Source: Phycisphaeraceae bacterium (GTDB lineage Bacteria > Planctomycetota > Phycisphaerae > Phycisphaerales > UBA1924). Taken from it: a stretch of 64,000 nt of DNA. Every line of letters starts with the position of its first letter. The stretch's first letter is position 1. Made by a program: the position numbers and the translations under genes. The stretch lies in contig JAJTGZ010000001.1 of assembly GCA_021299385.1 (NCBI GenBank), forward strand, positions 32,398 through 96,397, read 5' to 3'. Below the pieces are notes generated by a model. It saw only the letters and a program-made list of their open reading frames with translations. It made no database searches and was not told the origin of the DNA. Positions 8,630 to 16,715 of the stretch are shown one piece after another.

Positions 8630-8965
8630 TTACTTCGCCCCCGGATCAATCTCCCGCAAATACGGCCAGGAGTAAATCCCCGTGTCGTGCCCGTCGCTAA
8701 AGCGGATGCGGATGGCATAGTTGCCGACCAGTTCCGCAGACTCGGCCACCAGCACCCCGCTGCCCAGTGCCCGCACCGCCGAGGCCGGCAGGATCGCCAG
8801 CGGGTTCTTTGCCTGCTCCTGGCGTAACTCCTTCATCTCCGCGCTGGGGGACATCTTCCGCAGGTAGGCGATGGAGTAGTACGACGTACCCCCGTCGGCC
8901 CACTGCACTGTCAGGCCCTTGTCTTTTTTTAGGTCGATAGCCGTCGGAGGTGGTTCCACGGGCAA
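8630..8965 (-). CDS. DUF971 (GBBH-like N-terminal) domain protein
   Basis: A small soluble protein of 111 residues from TTG 8965, or 109 from GTG 8959; neither start has a clear ribosome binding site. It matches the DUF971 / gamma-butyrobetaine-hydroxylase-like N-terminal fold: VQWADGGTSYYSIAYLR at the start, and IRFSDGHDTGIYSWPYLREI at the end, the family's characteristic closing motif. Members are found alone or beside Fe-S or Mrp-type proteins, and the role is uncertain. A middle insertion of about 35 residues (MSPSAEMKELRQEQAK) separates the two halves. It is divergent from the B12-binding-fold gene. Confidence 0.85.
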   Translation of the reverse strand: MPVEPPPTAIDLKKDKGLTVQWADGGTSYYSIAYLRKMSPSAEMKELRQEQAKNPLAILPASAVRALGSGVLVAESAELVGNYAIRIRFSDGHDTGIYSWPYLREIDPGAK

Positions 8966-9265
8966 ACCTTAGCCAAGGACCACCCCCACCCACACCTACA
9001 CCCCCACCCCGTCCACCCCCGCCGATAACCACTGTTGCCCACCGGGCGACGCGCAAAGAGCGCGTCGTTTACTCCCGCTTTTGCGCGTCGATCTTGCGCT
9101 GTGCACTCCCAGGACCCTCAACCTGGCTCGCCCGGGGCCGGAATTGCGATGACTGCACCTCGCCAAGAGCCGGCGGAGGCCTGCTCCAGTTTGTTCAACG
9201 CCGACTGCGGGGACCGCACCACCGGCAAACCAAAACGCCCTTCACACCTTTGTCAGGAGCCTCCC
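8966..9265. other. 300-bp divergent intergenic region with one inverted repeat
   Basis: It separates the DUF971 gene (-) from the B12-fold gene (+). A perfect 7-bp inverted repeat, GACGCGC AAAGA GCGCGTC, lies at 9048-9066, with another GCGCGTC just downstream near 9084. It could be an operator or a hairpin; there is no T-tract. No coding region is supported here. Confidence 0.45.
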
Positions 9266-10015
9266 ATGCAGAACGATCAGATCGTCGAAAAGTTTTTCGA
9301 GACCCTCATCACCGGCAACCGGCCCCAGGCCAGGCAACTGGCCAACGGGCTGCACGCCAACTGCGGCTGGACGAGCACTAGGCTCATCACCGACCTTTTC
9401 TGGCCCACATATGAGCTTCTGGATCGCCTCTACCGCGCCGATCAGCTGGGCAAGCTTGCGCACCACACGGCTACGCGCCTGTTACGGGTGCTGGTAGACC
9501 AGAACTCGATCGACCTGCCCAAGGCCCCGAGCAACAGCCGGACGGTGATGGCCTTCTGCGGCCCGGCCGAGGGTGATGAGATGGGCGCACAAATGGCCGT
9601 CGATCTGCTGGAGGCCTCGGGTTTTGCCGTGACGTTCTCGGGTGGTGGGATTGCCAACGACGAGATCATGGCGCAGGTCAACGAGCTCAAGCCCGACGTG
9701 CTGTTGATGTTTGCGAGCGCACCGGGGGACCTGCCCAATATCCGTTCGCTGATCGACAATGTCCGTGAGATCGACGCTTGCCCGAACATGCAGTTTGCGG
9801 TGGGGGCGGGGGTCTTTAACCGTGCCGAGGGCCTGGCCGAGGAGATCGGTGCGGATCTGTGGGCGAGTTCGCCGCTGGAGATGGTCGACGTGCTGATCAC
9901 GCAGCCGGCCCGTCGGGCTGGGAGCGAGCAGCGGACAGTCGGCAAGCGTGCCCGCAAGCCTGCGCAAGGGAAGCAGGGTGAGGTTCGGCAGGAGGTCCGG
10001 GCTGAGGCGGCGTAA
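9266..10015 (+). CDS. Cobalamin-binding-fold (B12-binding) sensor-like protein lacking the ligand His
   Basis: A 249-residue protein from ATG 9266, chosen because AGGAG lies 6-7 bp upstream (9255-9259). Residues about 8-85 form an all-helical cap like the B12-binding-2 domain (WPTYELLDRLYRADQLGKLA). Residues about 95-215 form a Rossmann-like B12-binding domain (VMAFCGPAEGDEMGAQMAVDLLEASGFAV, with a later VLLMFASAPGDLPN). The cobalt-coordinating motif of CarH-type proteins, E-x-H-x-x-G, reads E-G-D-E-M-G here, so the His is Asp. The C-terminus is a basic tail of about 35 residues (RTVGKRARKPAQGKQGEV). No catalytic domain is fused, so it is probably regulatory. A strong terminator follows. Confidence 0.8.
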   Translation: MQNDQIVEKFFETLITGNRPQARQLANGLHANCGWTSTRLITDLFWPTYELLDRLYRADQLGKLAHHTATRLLRVLVDQNSIDLPKAPSNSRTVMAFCGPAEGDEMGAQMAVDLLEASGFAVTFSGGGIANDEIMAQVNELKPDVLLMFASAPGDLPNIRSLIDNVREIDACPNMQFAVGAGVFNRAEGLAEEIGADLWASSPLEMVDVLITQPARRAGSEQRTVGKRARKPAQGKQGEVRQEVRAEAA

Positions 10016-10051
10016 GGAGCATATCCAAATAGGATGCTAACGTAAGTCTTT

Positions 10052-10102
10052 GACGCCGGGCAGTCCGATAATCGGATTGCCCGGCGTCGTATTTGGGTTT
10101 TG
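10052..10102 (+). terminator. Strong hairpin terminator after the B12-fold gene
   Basis: An 11-bp stem GACGCCGGGCA / TGCCCGGCGTC extends through a G-T pair and a 5-bp stem TCCGA / TCGGA to a TAA loop. A T-rich but interrupted tail follows (GTATTTGGGTTTT). The stem is long enough to stop polymerase in either direction. Confidence 0.75.
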
Positions 10103-10162
10103 ATGGGTAGGTCGGCTCTCCGAGCCGAGCGTATTGGACTTTTCGTCGCCAACATCGTTGAC

Positions 10163-10199
10163 CAACCCCACCCCTGCCGCTCCCCTCGGGGGAGGGGTT
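10163..10199 (-). repeat. REP-like palindromic intergenic repeat, copy 3
   Basis: Minus orientation with loop CGA type, one change (CCGC for CCCC) in the tail. It lies upstream of the ECF sigma gene and argues that the sigma reading frame does not start this far upstream. Confidence 0.75.
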
Positions 10200-10267
10200 C
10201 TGAGTTAGACATGGGCAAGATTTGGGGAGTTTGCAACCTTGGGTGGGATTGTGAGGTACACTCTATC

Positions 10268-10861
10268 GTGCTCACAGCTGTGCAAGAGCGTGGGTTGATC
10301 CGGCGTGCCCTTGAGGGGGATAGGTCGTCTGCGGAGGCGTTGGTCAAGGCGCATCAGGGGCCGTTGTATGGGTACATGCTTCGTCTGACGGGCCGGCCTG
10401 AGGTGGCCGAGGATGTTGTGCAGGAGGCGTTTGTGCGGGCGCTCACGCACCTGCACCGGTATGACGAGCGTTTCCGGTTTAGCACGTGGTTGTTTACGAT
10501 TGCCAAGAGGTTGCACGTCAACGCGCGGACGAAGTTGGCGCCGGTCTTTGATAGTGAGTCGGCGGCGATCGCGGCCGATGACCGTGCTGAGCGAGCGAGG
10601 CCTGGCGTGGGTGGGGGGAGCGAGTCGAGCGATATGGCCGGCGCGTCGCTGCGTGAGGCGCTCGGGGCGTTGACGGCGGATCAGCGCGAGGTGGTGCTGC
10701 TATATTACCAGTTGCAGTGGCCAGTCGAGCAGATCGGGGAGTATCTTGATCTGCCTGTGGGGACAGTGAAGAGTCATCTCTTCCGAGCCCGGGCCAGGCT
10801 GCGTAGTGCGCTGGCCGAGGACCGTGCGGTGCAGGCCTGGTTGGCGGAGGTGCCCGCATGA
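10268..10861 (+). CDS. ECF-type RNA polymerase sigma factor
   Basis: A protein of 197 residues from GTG 10268; ATG 10211 is the alternative. Starts further upstream would translate a REP-like repeat and are rejected. Region 2 is seen around residues 30-80 (VVQEAFVRALTHLHRY, FRFSTWLFTIAKR). Region 4 runs from about 130 to 185 (LTADQREVVLLYYQLQW, then the helix-turn-helix LPVGTVKSHLFRARARLRSAL). It would direct polymerase to a specific promoter set. Its stop overlaps the start of the next gene by ATGA, so the two are translationally coupled. The next gene encodes a single-pass membrane protein that may be its regulator. Confidence 0.9.
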   Translation: MLTAVQERGLIRRALEGDRSSAEALVKAHQGPLYGYMLRLTGRPEVAEDVVQEAFVRALTHLHRYDERFRFSTWLFTIAKRLHVNARTKLAPVFDSESAAIAADDRAERARPGVGGGSESSDMAGASLREALGALTADQREVVLLYYQLQWPVEQIGEYLDLPVGTVKSHLFRARARLRSALAEDRAVQAWLAEVPA

Positions 10862-11586
10862 GCGGCTGGCGTGATGATTCATTCCGTCTGCCTGGCCCGA
10901 GTGGTGAGGACTTGGCGGAGCGGTTGTCGGCGACGGGATCGTCGCCTGATTTTTCGTCGGCGATATTGTGCCGGGTTGGGCAGGAGCGGCCGTTTGCCTG
11001 CGGTCGTGTGCAGAGGGTTCGGCGGTGGGTGCGTGTGGGGGTTGGGGCTGCGGGCATTGGCGGCGCGTGCGTGCTTGCGATCGCGGCGATCTGGATGCCC
11101 GAGATCATGCCGTGGTCGCGGGATGTGCAGCGGCCTGTTACGAGGTTGATGAGCGACGCGGGTGAGTCGGCGCGTGCGTCGATGCGGGCGATCCGAGAGG
11201 TGCCTGGGCGGATTGAGCGGCTGGCTGTTGGTGTGCCTGCGGCCCAGCCGGTGCAGGTGGCCGAGGGTGCCGAGCCGAGCGTTGCGGCGGCGATGATGGA
11301 CAAGACGTTGCCGGTGTTTTCGGCGTTGAGTGATTCGCCGTCGATCAGGCTGGCGGCGTCGATTGATTGGGCGAGGCCCGGGGTGGCGAAGGGGTCTGTT
11401 GCTGGTGAGGGGGCGCTGGCGCAGGTTGCGGGGATGCTGCGGCGTGCGGAGCAGAGCGTGGGGCGTGGTGTTGGTGGTGGGCGTGGTGTTGTTGGTGGTG
11501 GTGGGGAGAACCATTTGCTGTTTGGGGGTGATGGGGGCGCGTGGTCGGGGCCGGCGTTTGGGCAACCGATGAACGGGCCGCAGTGA
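10858..11586 (+). CDS. Single-pass membrane protein coupled to the ECF sigma factor
   Basis: A 242-residue protein not matched to a known family. It starts with about 55 cytoplasmic residues, has one membrane segment (about residues 60-80, VGVGAAGIGGACVLAIAAIW), and then an outer part of about 160 residues ending in a Gly-rich, low-complexity tail (GRGVGGGRGVVGGGGEN). Its ATG overlaps the sigma stop (ATGA). Position and topology fit an anti-sigma or sigma-control protein, but no zinc-binding H-x3-C-x2-C motif is visible in the cytoplasmic part. The role is therefore inferred from context only. Confidence 0.6.
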   Translation: MSGWRDDSFRLPGPSGEDLAERLSATGSSPDFSSAILCRVGQERPFACGRVQRVRRWVRVGVGAAGIGGACVLAIAAIWMPEIMPWSRDVQRPVTRLMSDAGESARASMRAIREVPGRIERLAVGVPAAQPVQVAEGAEPSVAAAMMDKTLPVFSALSDSPSIRLAASIDWARPGVAKGSVAGEGALAQVAGMLRRAEQSVGRGVGGGRGVVGGGGENHLLFGGDGGAWSGPAFGQPMNGPQ

Positions 11587-11588
11587 GG

Positions 11589-13169
11589 ATGCCGGTGGCG
11601 CGCTGGTTGGGTGGATTGATCTTGCTCTTGGCCGTGCGTGTTGCGTTGGCCGATGAGGCGGGCATCGCTGGCGTGGTGAGCCGGTTGCCCGATGAGGTTC
11701 GTGGCGTTGTGGTGATCCGGGACCCGATGGGTTTACGGGCGCGATTGGTGCCCAGCGAGCCGGCGGCTGTGTTTACACGGCTTGGGATGCTCCCCGGGAT
11801 CGACCGCCCGTGGCAGGCTCTGGCCCAGGCGCTTGAACTGCCAAGCCAGCAGGCGATGGAAGATTTATTGGGTGGTGGGGTTGCGGTCATCGCGACGGAT
11901 GTGGTGGTCCGGCAGGGGCAGCCGAAGGTGCAGTATGCGATCGTGGGCCTGGTTTCCGAGGCGACGGCCGATCGGGTGCGGGAGAAACTGCGGGCGATCC
12001 CGGCGATGGTGGTGGGTGGGCAACCTGTGTATGCGATCGAGAACGGGTCGTTGTGGATGCTGCTGCGTCCGATGCCGGGGTTGGTTGGGGTCAGGACGCA
12101 CGCGGTGGTTGTAACGGCCAGCAGCGCCGATGCGAAGGGGCTTGAGCCGCTGGCGGAGATGCTCGGGCGGGTGCCCGGTGAGCAGGCTGGTGGTGCGGGC
12201 CGTCTGGTGGGGACGGCGGCGTGGGAGGGTGCGTTTAGCGATGTGCCCGGGGTGTGGGGGCAGGGGAGGCCTGCGCGTGGGGATGTGGTGGTTGTTTGGC
12301 GCGCGGGGGTGGAGAGATCGGGGTGGTCTGTTGCGCGCGTGCAGGTGGAGGGTGCGCGTTGGGCGTGCTCAGCGTTTTCGACGGATGGGGCGTTGTTTGG
12401 GCGTTTTGGGGAGCCGGCTGGTGAGCGTGGCGTGATGGGTGGGATGGATGGTGGTCTGATCGAGCGTTTGCCGGGCGGGTCGGTGCTGGTGCTGCACGAC
12501 TGCACGGGGGTGGTGCAGATGGATGCGAAGGAGGGGGTGAAATATGGGGTTGGGGGTGGTAAGGGGGGGCAAGCGAGGGAGATGTTGGTGGTGGTTCGGC
12601 GGGGCGCGTTGGCGCACCTGGATGTGGCTGTAGCCGAGCGGTCGGGTGGGCTGGAGGAGGGTGCGGCGCGTCTGGACACGGTGGCGATGGGGATGCTTGC
12701 GCGGGTGCGCAAGGGGGAAGGGCAGCGGGTGGGGCCGGATGCGGGGGTGCTGAAGGTGCTGGATTTTTCAACGTGGCGGCAGGTGCCGTTGCGGCTGGTG
12801 CCCGGGATGGGGTTGATGCCGCTGGTGGGCCCGCGCCCACAGATGGCCTGGCGCGGGGTGGTGGGGGCAAGGGGAGAGGTGTGGTCGTTGTGGGCGTGGT
12901 CGCCGGGTGCGGAGGGAACGCCTGGGGAGGATGTGAGCAAGGCGCTGGCTGGTGGTGGGGGGGGTGATGATGGGCGGTTGTATCTGCTGCGGCTGCGTGC
13001 GAGGCCGAACGAGGGGATGGGTGGGTTGCCGGCGGCGATTGCGCTGCCGTTTGCGGATGTTGGGGTGGTGCACGATGTGGTGCTGGATGTGTGGCGAGAG
13101 GGTGGGCGCGCGCGTGCGGAGTGTGTGGTGGAGTGGGGAAGGCCCGGTGAGGAGGTTGAGGGCAAGTGA
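11589..13169 (+). CDS. Secreted protein of unknown function in the sigma-factor operon
   Basis: 526 residues from ATG 11589, two bases after the previous stop and with GAGG immediately upstream. A clear signal peptide is present (MPVARWLGGLILLLAVRVALA, cleavage likely after ALA). The mature part has repeated beta/alpha-looking segments (LLGGGVAVIATDVVV, KVQYAIVGLVSEATADRV) but no motif I recognise and no membrane segments. Codon use is extremely G-rich, with many GGGGTG runs, as in its two upstream neighbours. It overlaps the next gene by GTGA. It may be an envelope target of the sigma factor or a sensor acting on the membrane protein. Function is unknown. Confidence 0.65.
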   Translation: MPVARWLGGLILLLAVRVALADEAGIAGVVSRLPDEVRGVVVIRDPMGLRARLVPSEPAAVFTRLGMLPGIDRPWQALAQALELPSQQAMEDLLGGGVAVIATDVVVRQGQPKVQYAIVGLVSEATADRVREKLRAIPAMVVGGQPVYAIENGSLWMLLRPMPGLVGVRTHAVVVTASSADAKGLEPLAEMLGRVPGEQAGGAGRLVGTAAWEGAFSDVPGVWGQGRPARGDVVVVWRAGVERSGWSVARVQVEGARWACSAFSTDGALFGRFGEPAGERGVMGGMDGGLIERLPGGSVLVLHDCTGVVQMDAKEGVKYGVGGGKGGQAREMLVVVRRGALAHLDVAVAERSGGLEEGAARLDTVAMGMLARVRKGEGQRVGPDAGVLKVLDFSTWRQVPLRLVPGMGLMPLVGPRPQMAWRGVVGARGEVWSLWAWSPGAEGTPGEDVSKALAGGGGGDDGRLYLLRLRARPNEGMGGLPAAIALPFADVGVVHDVVLDVWREGGRARAECVVEWGRPGEEVEGK

Positions 13170-13951
13170 GCTACGCTGGGCCTATGCCCGGCACGCTCCC
13201 GCTGCGTCAATACGACCTGGTGATCTGCGACATCGATGGGTGCCTGGTCAGCGAGGGGCAGGAGTCCTTTGACGTAGAGGCATTGTCGAAGGTCGCGGCG
13301 TACAACCGCCTTGCTGTGGAGCGTGGGGATAGGCCTTTGATAACGCTGTGCACGGGGAGGCCGCAGCCGTTTGCGGAGGCTGTGTGTCGGTTGATTGGGA
13401 ATGTGCACGTGCCGTGTGTGTGTGAGATGGGGGTGTGGTTGTATGACCCGGGTACGAACGAGTATGAGATGGACCCTGGGATCACGGGTGGGGACTTGTC
13501 GGCGGTGCGTGCGTTGAGCGCGTGGTGCGAGCAGGAGTGGGGGCGTGGGGTGGGCGGTGGTGTGAGCCAGCAGCCGGGGAAGAACGCGAGCGTAACGCTG
13601 TGGCACCGGGACACGGCGTATCTGCGGACGCTGGTGCCGAGGGTGGAGGGCAAGTGCCGGGAGATGGGGTGGCCGTTCCGGGTGAGCATGACGTGGTTTT
13701 ACATCAACTGTGATTTGAGGCATGTGAGCAAGGGGACGGGGCTGGACCGCCTGAGCGCGAGGCTACGGATACCGAAGGAGCGATTGGCGGGGATCGGGGA
13801 CACGGCCAGCGACAAGTGCATCGCCGAGCGTGTGGGGTTCTTCGCATGCCCGAGCAACGCGGCGGCAGCGATCAAGGAGCATGCGCACTATGTTGCGAAG
13901 GGGGCGGAGGCGGTGGGGGTGGTGGAGATTTTGGAGAGGTTGGTGGGGTGA
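13166..13951 (+). CDS. HAD-superfamily phosphatase (Cof/SPP-like subclass)
   Basis: A protein of 261 residues from GTG 13166, which overlaps the previous stop; ATG 13184 would give 255. HAD motif I is VICDIDGCLVSEG, with Asp nucleophile and Asp+2. Motif II is ITLCTGRPQPF. The Lys of motif III is in VSKGTGLDRL, and motif IV is IGDTASDKCIAE near residue 213. A subclass IIB-type cap lies between motifs II and III, as in phosphoglycolate, mannosyl-3-phosphoglycerate or sucrose phosphatases. The protein should dephosphorylate a small sugar or acid phosphate in the cytoplasm, with the exact substrate unknown. It appears translationally linked to the sigma operon. Confidence 0.8.
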   Translation: MSYAGPMPGTLPLRQYDLVICDIDGCLVSEGQESFDVEALSKVAAYNRLAVERGDRPLITLCTGRPQPFAEAVCRLIGNVHVPCVCEMGVWLYDPGTNEYEMDPGITGGDLSAVRALSAWCEQEWGRGVGGGVSQQPGKNASVTLWHRDTAYLRTLVPRVEGKCREMGWPFRVSMTWFYINCDLRHVSKGTGLDRLSARLRIPKERLAGIGDTASDKCIAERVGFFACPSNAAAAIKEHAHYVAKGAEAVGVVEILERLVG

Positions 13952-13957
13952 TGTGGG

Positions 13958-13987
13958 TTCCAAAGTTACCGAGTAAACGCCTATAAT
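13958..13987 (+). promoter_or_regulatory. Possible sigma-70 promoter for the AAA/DUF4143 gene
   Basis: A perfect -10 hexamer TATAAT lies at 13982-13987. The best -35 candidate is only TTCCAA at 13958-13963 (18 bp spacing), so the upstream element is weak. It sits 6 bp after the HAD phosphatase gene and about 40 bp before the ATPase frame. Confidence 0.4.
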
Positions 13988-14025
13988 GACGGTCTGCGCT
14001 TGCTTTAGTCGGTATCCTGTCAGTA

Positions 14026-16038
14026 TTGCCGCGTGGTTTCGGGGCTTTATGTAGTAGGAGTAGTACTTTCGCTACCACCACCAGTAAAACAAAGTATCCT
14101 GATCGGGAAAAGTCTCTTGTGCTTGCACTTCTCGCCAGCACCGAGTTGCCCCGCGATGCCCTTCCCTATACAGCTGAGTTTGACAAGCTGAAAGCCGAGT
14201 TTGAGAAGAAGCAGCAGACCACGATTAAGGATGTGGACTTCTGGCGGATGATGTCGAGCATCGGCAAGGGAGGCGGGCTTGCCAAGAAGGGCGGCAAGAA
14301 GAAAGCGCCGCGTACGCCAACCCTGACCGACGATGAGCAGTTGGAAATCCTGCGACTCTTGCCCGACGGCATCGGCAACCGTGACCACCTGCCCTACACG
14401 GCGAAGTTCGACGAGATGCACAAGCGTTTCGCCAAGCTCACCGGGAAGAAGCTGGATAAGCACCAGTTCTGGCGGGGGGTGTCTCGGGTCGCCAGGAACG
14501 CGCGGCAACCGAAGCCTGTCTACGAAACCGCCCCGCTTGGCGATCTTGATGCCACACTTGTGGCGTTCCTTGAAGATCGCAACCCCTGGTGGGTTGTCAA
14601 ACCCAAGTTCCCCACCGAGCGGTACCGTCGGTGGGCCTATTGCGAGGTTGTCAAGCGGTTGTGCACCAAACTAGCACCGATCGTCGCCGTCCGCGGCTCT
14701 CGGCGTGTTGGCAAGAGCGTCCTACAGGCGCAACTCATCGAGGAACTCCTCCTACTCGGGCGGTTTGATCCAACGAACAGATCGGTCGATCCGTCCCGCA
14801 TTCTCAGCGTGCAGTTCGATGCTGCCCCAACGCTCGGCGGCCTATCGATGCCGATACAGTCGATCGTCCGCTGGTTTGAGGCCAATATCCTGAAACGAAC
14901 TCTGAACGAAGCGTCCAGGGCTGGTGAACCGGCGTACCTGTTCTTCGACGAGGTGCAGGACCTACCCGACTGGTCCGTGCAGCTCAAGATTCTCGCCGAC
15001 CACTCCGACGCCCGGATAGTGGTGACGGGCAGTTCCGCCCTCCGTATCGCGGCGGGCCAAGACAATCTCGCCGGTCGCATGACGACGATCGAACTCGGGC
15101 CGCTGCGGCTGGCCGAAGTGGCGGGTATTCGGGAGTTGCCTGACCTGCCGGTCTATGCGCCCGACGCGCCGCTCGAAGATTGGAAGAAGAAGGATTTTTG
15201 GCTCGGGCTGATCGCGCACGGCAAGAAGCACGCGAAACTGCGGGACGAGGCATTTCGGTTCTTTTCGGAGTTCGGTGGGTATCCCATGTGCCACAACAAG
15301 GCGGGTATCGACGCGAACACGCTCCGGCAGCAGGTCATCAACGAGGTCATCACCAAGACCATCCAGCATGATCCAGGACACCGCCCGCACGCCCCTGCAC
15401 TGGACTCGGCATTGATCGCCGAGGTATTCAAGATCGCCTGCCGATACGCAGGGCGTTCTGTTCTGCCCAAACGGTTCGCGGAGGAAATCCAGATGGTTCT
15501 GGGCAGCCCGGTGCCGGACAAAAAGATCACCGATGCGCTATCGTTCCTCGCTGATTCGTTACTGCTCTACCGCGTCCAGCCGCTCGAAATGCAGGGCAAG
15601 AAGCAGGCGCACCCGCCCAAGCTTTGCATCTGCGACCATTTCGTCCGCAACGGTGTCTTGCAAGAAACCGTGCCCCTCGACCCGATCGCGCTCAAAGGCT
15701 GTGACGAGGCGGTGTCGGGCCAGGTTGGCTTTGTGATCGAAAGCGTGTTGGGATACTTCCTAAAAGGTATCCCCGGTGTCGAGTTGTCTTGGTTTCCTGA
15801 GCGTGCCAACGAGCCGGAGGTGGATTTCATCCTCACGATTGGCACTAACAGGATACCGCTGGAGGTCAAGTACCGCCGAAGTGTTCCGGGCAAGGCCGAG
15901 GTAGCGGGGATTGATGCATTCTGTGGCAAGCAAGCCTACTCGGCACCGTTTGGGTTGATCATCACGCAAGGGGCTGAGGGGCCGGTCGGAGAACGTGCAA
16001 TCGCTCTGCCAGCTTCCACTTTTTTGCTCATAAAATGA
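14026..16038 (+). CDS. AAA/DUF4143 ATPase with a duplicated N-terminal module
   Basis: 670 residues from TTG 14026; the start is uncertain and GTG 14119 is an alternative that keeps every domain. Two copies of a module of about 50 residues lie at about 33-82 and 106-158, sharing R-D-x-LPYTAxFD, a later F, and FWRxxS. Next comes an AAA domain: Walker A GSRRVGKS at 224-231, Walker B YLFFDEVQ at 304-311, and a VVTGSSA sensor. The C-terminal DUF4143 region ends with EVDFILTI, then PLEVKYR, a PD-(D/E)XK-like pattern. Such ATPases are common on mobile or defence-associated DNA and their targets are mostly unknown. Base composition is less extreme than its neighbours, and the gene sits directly before rplK, where nusG is usually found. 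Transfer is possible. Confidence 0.78.
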   Translation: MPRGFGALCSRSSTFATTTSKTKYPDREKSLVLALLASTELPRDALPYTAEFDKLKAEFEKKQQTTIKDVDFWRMMSSIGKGGGLAKKGGKKKAPRTPTLTDDEQLEILRLLPDGIGNRDHLPYTAKFDEMHKRFAKLTGKKLDKHQFWRGVSRVARNARQPKPVYETAPLGDLDATLVAFLEDRNPWWVVKPKFPTERYRRWAYCEVVKRLCTKLAPIVAVRGSRRVGKSVLQAQLIEELLLLGRFDPTNRSVDPSRILSVQFDAAPTLGGLSMPIQSIVRWFEANILKRTLNEASRAGEPAYLFFDEVQDLPDWSVQLKILADHSDARIVVTGSSALRIAAGQDNLAGRMTTIELGPLRLAEVAGIRELPDLPVYAPDAPLEDWKKKDFWLGLIAHGKKHAKLRDEAFRFFSEFGGYPMCHNKAGIDANTLRQQVINEVITKTIQHDPGHRPHAPALDSALIAEVFKIACRYAGRSVLPKRFAEEIQMVLGSPVPDKKITDALSFLADSLLLYRVQPLEMQGKKQAHPPKLCICDHFVRNGVLQETVPLDPIALKGCDEAVSGQVGFVIESVLGYFLKGIPGVELSWFPERANEPEVDFILTIGTNRIPLEVKYRRSVPGKAEVAGIDAFCGKQAYSAPFGLIITQGAEGPVGERAIALPASTFLLIK

Positions 16039-16125
16039 AGCGCAGTCGAAAATGGCAAGGAATCGGGGCACTGGACCGTGTTACCCGATCACGATGCGAA
16101 CGGATCAAATTTGTCCACGCAGCCC

Positions 16126-16154
16126 TTGCCCAGTCCTTGGGGCGTGCCTAACAT
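16126..16154 (+). promoter_or_regulatory. Possible promoter of the ribosomal protein/RNA polymerase operon
   Basis: TTGCCC (-35-like, 16126-16131), 17 bp spacer, TAACAT (-10-like, 16149-16154). It gives a leader of about 120 nt before rplK. The match is moderate, so this is a candidate only. Confidence 0.35.
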
Positions 16155-16282
16155 CTTGACCTAACCCAAGCCGTCGGGGGGCGTAACCCCGGCACCGAGT
16201 TTACCACTTCCCTGTCTGGGGCACCCTTCCAAGGCCCCGGATCGCGGCTGACGCCGTCGGGGTCGTGGGAGGTGGAGCCCAC

Positions 16283-16711
16283 ATGGCAAAGAAGGAAGTC
16301 AAAGAGATATTCAAGATGATGGCGCCCGGTGGCACGGCTACGCCTGCGCCGCCGTTGGGCCCGGTGCTGGGTGCGAAGGGTGTCAACCCCGGGCAGTTCA
16401 TCCAGCAGTTCAACGCCAAGACCGCGGCCCTGAAGGGCAAGGTGGTGGGTGTTGTTGTTACGGTCTTTACCGACAAGAGCTTTACCTTTGAGATCAAGGC
16501 CTCGCCGGCGAGCGTGCTGATCAAGGAGAAGGCGAAGGTTGAGAAGGGTTCGGGGGAGCCGAACAAGAAGAAGGTTGGCAAGATCAAGAAGGCTGATTTG
16601 GAAGCTATCGCCAAGGAAAAGATGGCTGACCTGAACGCCGGGTCTATGGAAGCGGCAATCCGGATCATCGAAGGTCAGGCGCGCTCGATGGGCGTCGTGG
16701 TGGAGGGCTAA
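16283..16711 (+). CDS. rplK: 50S ribosomal protein L11
   Basis: A 142-residue ribosomal protein of the GTPase-associated centre. The start ATG at 16283 (MAKKEVKEIFKMMAPGG) is preceded by GGAG; the longer frame from 16265 only adds leader-derived residues. Family features are the Pro-rich linker ATPAPPLGPVLGAKGVNP, the central FEIKASPAS and the C-terminal RNA-binding domain (MEAAIRIIEGQARSMGV). Length is normal. It is the first gene of rplK-rplA-rplJ-rplL-rpoB-rpoC, the standard bacterial order. secE and nusG, which normally precede it, are not present upstream. Confidence 0.96.
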   Translation: MAKKEVKEIFKMMAPGGTATPAPPLGPVLGAKGVNPGQFIQQFNAKTAALKGKVVGVVVTVFTDKSFTFEIKASPASVLIKEKAKVEKGSGEPNKKKVGKIKKADLEAIAKEKMADLNAGSMEAAIRIIEGQARSMGVVVEG

Positions 16712-16715
16712 AGCA

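Noticed and set aside
10100..10267. Upstream extension of the ECF sigma factor frame
   Set aside because: It translates a REP-like repeat (10163-10199) and gives residues unlike any sigma N-terminus.
11345..13723. 792-codon minus-strand frame covering the secreted protein and HAD gene
   Set aside because: Extremely Pro/Thr/Arg-rich with no motif. The + strand has a signal peptide and HAD motifs.
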